Shown piece after piece: positions 16,498-23,779 of a stretch of DNA of 64,000 nucleotides; the stretch's first letter is position 1, and each line of letters starts with the position of its first letter. Origin of the DNA: Streptomyces sp. R41. Its GTDB lineage: Bacteria > Actinomycetota > Actinomycetes > Streptomycetales > Streptomycetaceae. Location of the stretch: assembly GCF_041053055.1 (NCBI RefSeq), contig NZ_CP163443.1, positions 620,001 to 684,000 on the forward strand, given 5' to 3'. The translations under genes were made by a program, and so were the position numbers. The notes under the pieces are model-generated. The model had not been told where the DNA came from. It ran no database searches and was given only the letters and a program-made list of their open reading frames with translations.

Positions 16498-18019
16498 AAG
16501 GGTCCGATGAAGAGTCGGAAGAGGAGTCCGAGAATCGGTCCCGCAGCTCCCGCTTCAGGATCTTCCCGCTCGCGTTGCGGGGCAGTTCGTCCACGAAAAG
16601 GACTCGCTTGGGTGCCTTGAAGTGGGCGAGCTTCTCGCGGGCGTGGGCGATGAGTTCGGTCTCGGTGACCTCGCCGCGGGGGACGACGACGGCGGTGACG
16701 GCCTCGATCCAGCGCTCGTCGGGGAGACCGATCACGGCCACTTCGGCGACCTGGTCGTGGGTGTAGAGGGCGTCCTCGACCTGGCGTGAAGCGACCAGTA
16801 CGCCACCGGAGTTGATGACGTCCTTCACCCGGTCGACGACCGTGAAGTACCCGTCGGCGTCCCGCACGGCGAGGTCCCCGGAGTGGAACCAGCCGTCGCG
16901 GAAGGCCTCGGCCGTCTCCTCCGGTTTGTCCCAGTAGCCCTCGCACAACTGCGGTGACCGGTAGACGACTTCACCCGGTGTCCCGTCGGGCACGTCCTTG
17001 CCGTGCTCGTCGACCACTCGGGCGTCCACGAAGAGGACCGGACGTCCGCAGGAGTCCATCCGCCCCTTGTGCTCGTCGGGTGCGAGGACCGTGGCCAGGG
17101 GGCCGATCTCGCTCTGCCCGAAGCAGTTGTAGAAGGCCAGCTTCGGCAGCCTTTCGCGCAACCGCTCCAGGACGGGCACCGGCATGATCGACGCGCCGTA
17201 GTACGCCTTGCGCAGCCCGCTCAGGTCGCGGGTCGCGAAGTCGGGACGGTTCGACAGGCCGATCCATACGGTGGGCGGGGCGAAGAGGCTGTCGGCGCGG
17301 CCCGCCTCGATCAGATCGAAGAGCTGGTCGCCGTCGGGCGAGTCGAGGATGACGTTCGACGCGCCGACCGCGAGATACGGGAGCAGGAACACATGCATCT
17401 GCGCCGAGTGGTAGAGCGGCAGCGAGTGCACGGGCCGGTCCCCCGCGCTCAGGTCGAGGGCGGTGATCGCGCTCAGGTACTCGTGCACCAGGGCGCGGTG
17501 CGTCATCATCGCGCCTTTTGGGAGGGCTGTGGTGCCGGAGGTGTAGAGCAACTGCACGAGCGTGTCGCCGCGCGGCTCGGCACCGTCGTACGGAGAAGCC
17601 GTGTCCAGCCGGGCTAGCAGCGAGTCTTCGGCGTCGCGCAGCGGCAAGGTGCGTACACCGTCGGGGAGTTGACCCGCGAGGTCGGGGTCGGCCAGGACCA
17701 GCGTGCTCCCGGACTGGTCGACGATGTACGCGAGATCGTCGCCGGTCAGGTTCTGGTTGACCGGTACGTGCACGAGTCCCGCGCGGGCGCAGGCGAGGAA
17801 GCCGATCAGGTACGCGTCCGAGTTGTGGCCGTAGGCGCCGACCCGGTCGCCGGGAGCGACCCCCTCGGCGAGAAGCACGCTCGCGGCGCGGGAGACGGCG
17901 TCGTCGAGTTCCGCGTAGGTCCAGGAGCGCTCGCGGTAGTCGACCGCGACGCGCGCCGGGGTGCGCCGGGCGCTGCGCCGCAGCACCCCGTCAACCGTGC
18001 TGCCGTGTCCAGGCGTCAT
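16484..18019 (-). CDS. AMP-binding acyl-CoA synthetase
   Basis: A 511-residue ANL enzyme. The P-loop YTSGTTALPKGAMMTH is near residue 163, followed by HSLPLYHSAQMHVFLLP, the FGQSEIG box near residue 305, CEGYWDKPEETAEAF, FHSGDLAVRDADGYF and the hinge VDRVKDVINSGGVLVAS, with the acyl-adenylating Lys in NASGKILKRELRD. It probably makes a medium- or long-chain acyl-CoA, judging by its similarity in layout to FadD-type proteins. The C-terminus is a low-complexity repeat, SSSDSSSDPSTDA, unusual for the family. It stands alone; a 23-bp tandem repeat lies upstream. The 3' end overlaps a decayed polyketide synthase gene. Confidence 0.87.
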   Translation of the reverse strand: MTPGHGSTVDGVLRRSARRTPARVAVDYRERSWTYAELDDAVSRAASVLLAEGVAPGDRVGAYGHNSDAYLIGFLACARAGLVHVPVNQNLTGDDLAYIVDQSGSTLVLADPDLAGQLPDGVRTLPLRDAEDSLLARLDTASPYDGAEPRGDTLVQLLYTSGTTALPKGAMMTHRALVHEYLSAITALDLSAGDRPVHSLPLYHSAQMHVFLLPYLAVGASNVILDSPDGDQLFDLIEAGRADSLFAPPTVWIGLSNRPDFATRDLSGLRKAYYGASIMPVPVLERLRERLPKLAFYNCFGQSEIGPLATVLAPDEHKGRMDSCGRPVLFVDARVVDEHGKDVPDGTPGEVVYRSPQLCEGYWDKPEETAEAFRDGWFHSGDLAVRDADGYFTVVDRVKDVINSGGVLVASRQVEDALYTHDQVAEVAVIGLPDERWIEAVTAVVVPRGEVTETELIAHAREKLAHFKAPKRVLFVDELPRNASGKILKRELRDRFSDSSSDSSSDPSTDA

Positions 18020-18046
18020 GACACATGATCCTCGGTCCGCGGCGCG

Positions 18047-18165
18047 GGGAGGTCAAGGAGGACGCAGGGACGACGTCAAGGAGCACATGGGGACGACGTC
18101 AAGAAGGACACAGGGACGACGTCAAGCACGACACCGAGACGACGTCGAGCCGGACATGAGGAGGT
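18047..18165. repeat. 23-bp tandem repeat, about five copies
   Basis: The word ACGACGTC recurs at 18070, 18093, 18116 and 18139, exactly 23 bp apart, within a unit close to ACGACGTCAAGGACACAGGG; a partial copy precedes at 18052. The array sits between the divergent acyl-CoA synthetase and the secreted acylase, upstream of both. Each copy contains GACGTC, a 6-bp palindrome, so it could bind a regulator repeatedly. There are no spacers, so it is not a CRISPR array. Confidence 0.75.
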
Positions 18166-18261
18166 CGGAACCGAGGAGGGACATCGTTACAGCCACCCCC
18201 CGCCGCACATACCCGTTGGTACGCTCAACCGCCCCTTCCCCCAATGACGTTGGGAGGCACG

Positions 18262-20691
18262 ATGCGCACCCGCCTGAGACGGCTCGTCGTCACGGCCGTC
18301 GCCCTGCTCACGGTCACGGCCACACTGCCCGCGGCCGCGGCCGAGCAACAAGGCCGTCAGGAACATCCCTCGCACGGCGGCCTGTCGGCCGTGATCCGCT
18401 ACACCGAGTACGGCATTCCGCACATCGTCGCGAAGGACTACGCGAACCTCGGCTTCGGCACCGGCTGGGCGCAGGCCGCCGATCAGGTGTGCACCCTCGC
18501 CGACGGCTTCGTGACCCTGCGCGGCGAGCGGTCCCGCTTCTTCGGACCCGACGCGGCGCCCGACGGCTCGCTGTCCTCGGCGGCCAAGAACCTCTCCAGC
18601 GACCTGTATTTCCGCGGGGTGCGGGAGACGGGCACGGTCGAGAAGCTGCTGGCCGAGCCGGCGCCGTTGGGGTCGGGCCGCGAGGTCAAGGACCTGATGC
18701 GCGGCTGGGCGGCCGGATACAACGCCTGGCTCGCCCGGAACCGGATCACCGATCCGGCGTGCCAAGGCGCCGCCTGGGTCCGCCCGGTGACTCCTGTGGA
18801 CGTGGCCGCGCGCAACTTCGCGCTGGCCGTACTCGGCGGCCAGGGCCGTGGGGTCGACGGCATCACGGCCGCGCAGCCACCGACGACGTCCACGCTCACG
18901 CGTACGCCTGACAAGCAGAGCACCGCCACCCCCGACGCGAAGAGCACCGCCGAAGCCGCGCGGGAACTCTTCGACACCGCCGACATGGGCTCCAACGCGG
19001 TCGCCTTCAGCGGTGACAGGACGGCGAACGGCCGCGGCCTGCTGCTCGGCAATCCGCACTACCCCTGGCAGGGCGGCCGCCGCTTCTGGCAGATGCAGCA
19101 GACGATCCCCGGTGAACTGAACGTCGCGGGCGGTGCGTTGCTCGGATCGGCGACGATATCCATCGGGCACACCGCGCATGTGGCGTGGAGCCACACCGTC
19201 GCGACGGGCGTCACGCTCAACCTCCATCAGCTGACACTAGATCAGGCCGATCCGACCACGTATCTGGTGGACGGCAAGCCGGAGCGCATGACCAAGCGGA
19301 CCGTCACCGTCGACATGAAGGACGGCACACCGGTGACGCGCACCCAGTGGTGGACCCGGTACGGCCCGGTCGTCACCTCTCTCGGAGCGCAACTGCCGCT
19401 CCCCTGGACCTCCACGACGGCATACGCGCTGAACGACCCGAACGCGGCCAACCTCCGCGCCTCCGACACCGCGCTCGGCTTCAGCAAGGCCCGCAGCACG
19501 GCCGATGTCCTGACGGCCCTCAGGCGCACCCAGGGGCTGCCGTGGGTGAACACGATCGCCGCCGATTCGGGCGGCCACTCACTGTTCACGCAGTCGCAGG
19601 TACTCCCGCGCATCACCGACGAGTTGGCGCAGCGCTGCTCGACGCCGCTCGGCAAGCTCACCTACCCCTCGGCCGGTGTCGCGATCCTCGACGGCTCACG
19701 CGCGGACTGCGCGCTGGGCAGCGACCCGGACGCCGTACAGCCAGGGATCTTCGGACCGGCGAAGATGCCGGTGCTCAAGGACGCGCCGTACGCGGAGAAT
19801 TCCAACGACAGTGCCTGGCTGGCCAATGCGGACCGGCCGCTGACGGGGTACGAGCGAGTCTTCGGCACGATCGGCACGCAGCGCTCGATGCGTACGCGCG
19901 GCGCCGTCGAGGACGTGGCGGCGATGGCCACGAAGGGCCGTCTGACGGTACGGGATCTTCAGGCGCAGCAGTTCGCGAACCGGGTGCCCGCGGGTGATCT
20001 CGTCGCGGACGACGCGGCGCGTGCGTGTGCCACTCTGCCGGGTGGCGCAGCAACGGGCAGCGATGGCAAGGCCGTTGACGTGACAGAGGCCTGCGGTGTG
20101 CTCAAGGCGTGGGACCACTCCATGAACACCGACAGCCGGGGCGCGCTGCTCTTCGACCGGCTCTGGCGGAAGCTGACGGCCGCGGTCCCGGCCGCGCAGC
20201 TGTGGAAGGTCCCGTTCTCGGCGGCGGACCCGGTCCGCACCCCGAACACGCTCAACACCGACGCGCCGGGCTTCACCACGGCCCTCGCGGACACGGTGAC
20301 CGAGTTGCGTACGGCGGGCATCGCGCTGGACGCGCGGCTCGGCGCGAACCAGTTCGTCGTACGCGGCGGGCAGCGCATCCCCGTGCCCGGCGGCACGGAG
20401 TCGCTCGGCGTGTGGAACAAGGTCGAGCCGGTGTGGAACCCGGCGGCCGGTGGATACAGCGAGGTCACCACCGGGTCGTCGTACATCCAGGCCGTCGGCT
20501 GGGACGGCGGCCGCTGCCCCGTCGCCCGCACCCTCCTGACGTACTCCCAGTCCTCGAACCCGAACTCGCCGCACTACAGCGACCAGACGCGGCTGTTCTC
20601 GGGCGAGCGATGGGTGACGTCACGGTTCTGCGAGAAGGACATCCTGTCCTCGCCCGGACTGCGGGTGATCCGGGTCAGCGACCACCGCTGA
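18262..20691 (+). CDS. Secreted penicillin-acylase-family amidase (acyl-homoserine lactone / aculeacin acylase type)
   Basis: An 809-residue N-terminal-nucleophile hydrolase precursor. A Sec signal peptide covers the first 28 or so residues (MRTRLRRLVVTAVALL, cleavage after AAAA). The alpha part contains YTEYGIPHIVAKDYANLGFGTGWAQA. Autocleavage would occur before Ser244 in DMGSNAVAFSG, producing the beta-chain nucleophile; the spacer before it is Thr/Pro-rich (TTSTLTRTPDKQSTATP). HYPWQGG and NDSAWLAN further down match the family. Relatives from Streptomyces and Actinoplanes deacylate acyl-homoserine lactones, aculeacin A and penicillin V. Start is ATG 18262 after GGGAGG. A strong terminator follows. 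The natural substrate cannot be told. Confidence 0.9.
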   Translation: MRTRLRRLVVTAVALLTVTATLPAAAAEQQGRQEHPSHGGLSAVIRYTEYGIPHIVAKDYANLGFGTGWAQAADQVCTLADGFVTLRGERSRFFGPDAAPDGSLSSAAKNLSSDLYFRGVRETGTVEKLLAEPAPLGSGREVKDLMRGWAAGYNAWLARNRITDPACQGAAWVRPVTPVDVAARNFALAVLGGQGRGVDGITAAQPPTTSTLTRTPDKQSTATPDAKSTAEAARELFDTADMGSNAVAFSGDRTANGRGLLLGNPHYPWQGGRRFWQMQQTIPGELNVAGGALLGSATISIGHTAHVAWSHTVATGVTLNLHQLTLDQADPTTYLVDGKPERMTKRTVTVDMKDGTPVTRTQWWTRYGPVVTSLGAQLPLPWTSTTAYALNDPNAANLRASDTALGFSKARSTADVLTALRRTQGLPWVNTIAADSGGHSLFTQSQVLPRITDELAQRCSTPLGKLTYPSAGVAILDGSRADCALGSDPDAVQPGIFGPAKMPVLKDAPYAENSNDSAWLANADRPLTGYERVFGTIGTQRSMRTRGAVEDVAAMATKGRLTVRDLQAQQFANRVPAGDLVADDAARACATLPGGAATGSDGKAVDVTEACGVLKAWDHSMNTDSRGALLFDRLWRKLTAAVPAAQLWKVPFSAADPVRTPNTLNTDAPGFTTALADTVTELRTAGIALDARLGANQFVVRGGQRIPVPGGTESLGVWNKVEPVWNPAAGGYSEVTTGSSYIQAVGWDGGRCPVARTLLTYSQSSNPNSPHYSDQTRLFSGERWVTSRFCEKDILSSPGLRVIRVSDHR

Positions 20692-20696
20692 CCACA

Positions 20697-20726
20697 GGGG
20701 GCGCGGCGTCTGTGCGCCGCGCCCCC
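20697..20726 (+). terminator. Perfect 12-bp stem terminator
   Basis: GGGGGCGCGGCG and CGCCGCGCCCCC pair fully around a TCTGTG loop, 5 bp after the acylase stop codon. It faces the 3' end of a leftward transcription unit and can act in both directions. Confidence 0.8.
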
Positions 20727-20731
20727 ACAGG

Positions 20732-20952
20732 TCACAGCCCCATGTGCCCCAGCTTGTCGGGATCGAGGACCGCGCAGACGCCGTCGACGCGCCCCTCCTG
20801 CACGGAGACGGTGACGACCTGCTCGACGCGGTCGACCGAGAGGGCCAGGGCGGGGCCCCCTTGGCATCCACGACGCGTGCCCCGCCGAACGGACAGCGGG
20901 CGACCAGACCGGCGATGAACGCGTCGCGTAGGCGCGGCGGGACGGGTGTCAC
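20732..20952 (-). pseudogene. Fragment resembling the SnoaL-like C-terminus of a SigJ-type sigma factor
   Basis: Two leftward frames together read RDAFIAGLVARCPFGGARVV, then DAKGAP, then, after a one-base loss near 20855, ALALSVDRVEQVVTVSVQEG and RVDGVCAVLDPDKLGHMGL with a stop. This pattern (nucleic-acid-independent NTF2-like fold ending in a hydrophobic strand and NPDKL-like tail) resembles the C-terminal extension of ECF sigma factors such as SigJ. There is no room for the sigma domains: the stop of the next gene lies at 20949. The piece is therefore probably a leftover. The assignment rests on recall of the family pattern and is tentative. Confidence 0.4.
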
Positions 20953-22499
20953 ACCACCCGCGTGCGGCCCTCCCAGTACGGATCCCGCAGCCGCCGCTTG
21001 TACAGCTTCCCGTTCGGATCGCGCGGCATGGTCTCGATGAAGTCGACGCTCTTGGGGCGCTTGTACCGGGCGAGCTGCTGCTCGCAGTGGTCGAGGATGG
21101 CGGCGGCGAGGGCAGGGCCCGGTTCATGGCCGGGGGCGGGCTCCACGACGGCCTTGACCTCCTCGCCCCAGTCGTCGTGCGGGATGCCGAAGGCGGCGGC
21201 GTCGGCGACGGCGGGGTGGCTGAGCAGCGCGGCCTCGATCTCCGCCGGGTAGATGTTGACCCCGCCCGAGATGATCATGTCGATCTTGCGGTCGCGGAGG
21301 AAGAGATAGCCGTCCTCGTCGAGACACCCGAGGTCGCCGACGGTGAAGAAGTCCCCGATGCGGTTCTTCTTCGTCTTGGTCTCGTCCTTGTGGTACGAGA
21401 ATCCGCCGGTGCTCATCTTCATGTAGACGGTGCCGAGTTCACCGGGCGGCAGCCTGTTGCCGTCGTCGTCGAAGACGGCGAGTTCGCTGATGGGCCACGC
21501 CTTGCCGACCGTGCCGGGCTTCTTCAGCCAGTCCTCGGCGGTCGCGAAGGCGCCACCGCCCTCACTGGCCGCGTAGTACTCCTCGACACTGTGGCCCCAC
21601 CACTCGATCATGGCCCGTTTTACGTGGTCCGGGCACGGGGCGGCGCCGTGGATGGCGTGTCGCATCGACGACACGTCGTAACGCTCCTTCACCTCGCTGG
21701 GAAGCGCCAGCAGACGGTGGAACTGGGTCGGGACCATATGGGTGTGCGTGCACTTATGGGCGTCGATGACACGCAGCATCTCCTCGGGCGTCCACTTGTC
21801 CATCAGCACCAGACGGTGGCCGATGTGCAGCGACGCGCCCGCGAATTGCAGTACGGCGGTGTGGTACAGCGGTGAGCAGACCAGGTGCACGTTGTCGTCG
21901 TAGGGCTTGATGCCGAAGATGCCGAGGAAGCCGCCGAGGTACGACTCCTCGGGGAGTTTGCCGGGCAGCGGGCGCCGGATGCCGCGAGGGCGTCCCGTGG
22001 TGCCCGAGGTGTAGTTCATGACCCAGCCGAGCGTGCGGTCGGCGGGCGCCGACTCGGACTGCCCGTCGAGGAGTTCGGCGTACGGCCGGAAGCCCTCGAC
22101 CGAACCGACGGCGTAGCGGTGCGTGGCCGGGAGCTTCGCCTCGTCGGCGGCGTGCCGGGCGGCGTCCGCGAACCGCTCGTGGGCGATGAGGACCTTGGCG
22201 CCCGAGTCGGAGACGATCCAGGCGATCTCGGGGCCGACGAGGTGGTGATTGACGGGGACGAGGTAGAGGCCGGCCTGTGAGGCGGCGAGGTAGGCGACGA
22301 AGAACTCGACGCCGTTGGGGAGGACGACCGCGAAGGCGTCGCCGCGTTCGAGGCCCGCCCCGCGCAATCCGTGGACGAGTTGGTTGGCCGCGGCGTGCAG
22401 CCGCCCCGCCGTCCACTCCTCTGCGTCCGGCGTGATGAGGGCGGTCCGCCCGGGGTCGGCGGCGGCCTGGGCCCAAAAACCGTTCGGCGGCGTGCTCAC
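20949..22499 (-). CDS. AMP-binding acyl-CoA synthetase
   Basis: A 516-residue ANL enzyme. Motifs: P-loop NYTSGTTGRPRGIRR near residue 160, SPLYHTAVLQFAG, a YYAASEGGG box near residue 300, VGDLGCLDEDGYLFLRDR and IISGGVNIYPAEIE, with the lysine in DPNGKLYKRRL. The GTG start at 22499 overlaps the stop of the nitronate monooxygenase gene by 4 bp (GTGA), so the two are translationally coupled. The open frame runs far upstream, but only as the shadow of that gene. A separate 17-bp operator precedes the pair and matches the one at the first acyl-CoA synthetase locus, which suggests both synthetases answer to one regulator. Confidence 0.88.
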   Translation of the reverse strand: MSTPPNGFWAQAAADPGRTALITPDAEEWTAGRLHAAANQLVHGLRGAGLERGDAFAVVLPNGVEFFVAYLAASQAGLYLVPVNHHLVGPEIAWIVSDSGAKVLIAHERFADAARHAADEAKLPATHRYAVGSVEGFRPYAELLDGQSESAPADRTLGWVMNYTSGTTGRPRGIRRPLPGKLPEESYLGGFLGIFGIKPYDDNVHLVCSPLYHTAVLQFAGASLHIGHRLVLMDKWTPEEMLRVIDAHKCTHTHMVPTQFHRLLALPSEVKERYDVSSMRHAIHGAAPCPDHVKRAMIEWWGHSVEEYYAASEGGGAFATAEDWLKKPGTVGKAWPISELAVFDDDGNRLPPGELGTVYMKMSTGGFSYHKDETKTKKNRIGDFFTVGDLGCLDEDGYLFLRDRKIDMIISGGVNIYPAEIEAALLSHPAVADAAAFGIPHDDWGEEVKAVVEPAPGHEPGPALAAAILDHCEQQLARYKRPKSVDFIETMPRDPNGKLYKRRLRDPYWEGRTRVV

Positions 22500-23608
22500 G
22501 ACTGGGCGCTCCTTCCCGCGATGCGGTTGATCCGGTCCACGGCCTGCTCGAAGCCCCGTGTCAGGTCGTCGAAGACGGCCTGGACGCTGCGTTCGCTGTT
22601 CATCCGGCCGACGATCTGCCCGACGGGGGTGCCGAGCAGTGGCTCGACCTCGTACTTCTGGATGCGCGAGAGCGCCTCGGCCACGAGCAGCCCCTGGAGC
22701 GGCATCGGGAGCGTGCCGGGACCGTTGGGGTCGTCCCAGGCATCGGTCCACTCGGTGCGCAGCTGGCGCGCCGGCTTGCCGGTCAGCGCGCGGGAGCGGA
22801 CGGTGTCGCCGGACCCGGCGGCGAGCAGTTTCCGGGTCACGGCACGCGAGTGCATCTCGGCCTCGGTGACGGTCAGCCACAGGGAGCCCAACCACACACC
22901 TTGGGCGCCGAGGCTGAGCGCGGCGGCCACCTGTTGCCCGCTGCCGATGCCGCCCGCCGCCAGTACGGGCAGCGGGCCTACCGCGTCCACGACTTCGGGC
23001 GTCAGCACCATCGAGGCGATCTCCCCGGTGTGCCCGCCCGCCTCGTAGCCCTGGGCCACGACGATGTCGATGCCGGCCTCGGCGTGCTTCTGCGCATGCC
23101 GGGCGCTGCCCGCGAGCGCGGCGACCAGTACGCCCTTGTCGTGGGCGCGCTCCACCACGTCGACGGGGGGTGAACCCAGCGCGTTGGCGAGCAGCTTGAT
23201 CGGATAGTCGAAGGCGACATCGAGCTGCGTGCGGGCGACCTGCTCCATCCACCCCGTGATGCGCCACCCGGACGCCTCGCCCTCGGCGAGTTCGGGCACG
23301 CCGTACTTGGCGAGGGTGTCCTGGACGTACTGGCGGTGCCCCTCGGGAATCATCGCCTCGACATCGGACTCCGTGACGCCTTCGACCTTCTTGGCGGGCA
23401 TGACGACGTCCAGGCCGTAGGGCCTGCCGTCGACGTTCGCCTCGATCCAGTCGAGGTCGCGCTTGAGGTCGTCGGGTGCGGTGTAGCGGACCGCGCCGAG
23501 CACACCGAATCCGCCCGCGCGGCTGATGGCCGCGGCGACGGCGGGAAACGGCGTGAAGCCGAAGATGGCGTGCTCGACTCCCAGTTTCTTGCTCAGCTCC
23601 GTCTGCAT
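22496..23608 (-). CDS. Nitronate monooxygenase (NMO / 2-nitropropane dioxygenase family)
   Basis: A 370-residue FMN-dependent TIM-barrel protein. The family hallmarks are FGVLGAVRYT near residue 36, the phosphate and substrate loop QGYEAGGHTGEIASM near residue 190 and VLAAGGIGSGQQVAAALSLGAQGVWLGS near 230. Enzymes of this family oxidise alkyl nitronates, but many members in fatty-acid operons of actinobacteria have other, undefined roles on acyl-CoA or enoyl thioesters. The tight coupling to an acyl-CoA synthetase argues for the latter. ATG 23608 is the start; the operator lies 43 bp upstream. Confidence 0.87.
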   Translation of the reverse strand: MQTELSKKLGVEHAIFGFTPFPAVAAAISRAGGFGVLGAVRYTAPDDLKRDLDWIEANVDGRPYGLDVVMPAKKVEGVTESDVEAMIPEGHRQYVQDTLAKYGVPELAEGEASGWRITGWMEQVARTQLDVAFDYPIKLLANALGSPPVDVVERAHDKGVLVAALAGSARHAQKHAEAGIDIVVAQGYEAGGHTGEIASMVLTPEVVDAVGPLPVLAAGGIGSGQQVAAALSLGAQGVWLGSLWLTVTEAEMHSRAVTRKLLAAGSGDTVRSRALTGKPARQLRTEWTDAWDDPNGPGTLPMPLQGLLVAEALSRIQKYEVEPLLGTPVGQIVGRMNSERSVQAVFDDLTRGFEQAVDRINRIAGRSAQS

Positions 23609-23650
23609 GGCCGCAGGATGCCGCAGTCCTCCGGACGAGGGAAGAGGTTT

Positions 23651-23667
23651 TCTGATGCTTCGTCAGA
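23651..23667. promoter_or_regulatory. Palindromic operator TCTGA-N7-TCAGA (copy 2)
   Basis: TCTGATGCTTCGTCAGA matches the copy at 5252-5268 in arms, spacing and flanks (GGTTT before, TT after), while the seven central bases differ. That conservation of arms and flanks with a free centre is what a protein-binding site shows. It is 43 bp before the leftward nitronate monooxygenase operon, and 112 bp before the rightward serine hydrolase. Confidence 0.65.
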
Positions 23668-23691
23668 TTCCTTCAAGCCACCGAGGGAGTC

Positions 23692-23754
23692 TTGACACAC
23701 CTGTGCCTGACGGGAAAGTTTCACTCCGCGAGGCGAACCAGGAAAGATACTTTC
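23692..23754 (+). promoter_or_regulatory. Promoter/operator region of the serine hydrolase gene
   Basis: TTGACA at 23692-23697 is a likely -35 box. GAAAGTTTC at 23714-23722 and GAAAGATACTTTC at 23742-23754 are both palindromes beginning GGAAAG, 28 bp apart. They lie between the -35 box and the start codon at 23780 and look like a repressor pair. The regulator is not identified. Confidence 0.45.
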
Positions 23755-23779
23755 AGGCGGCGCGGCGGGAGGCTCCTCG

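Noticed and set aside
18047..18165. Possible CRISPR array
   Set aside because: The repeats follow one another directly at 23 bp with no unique spacers and there are no cas genes.
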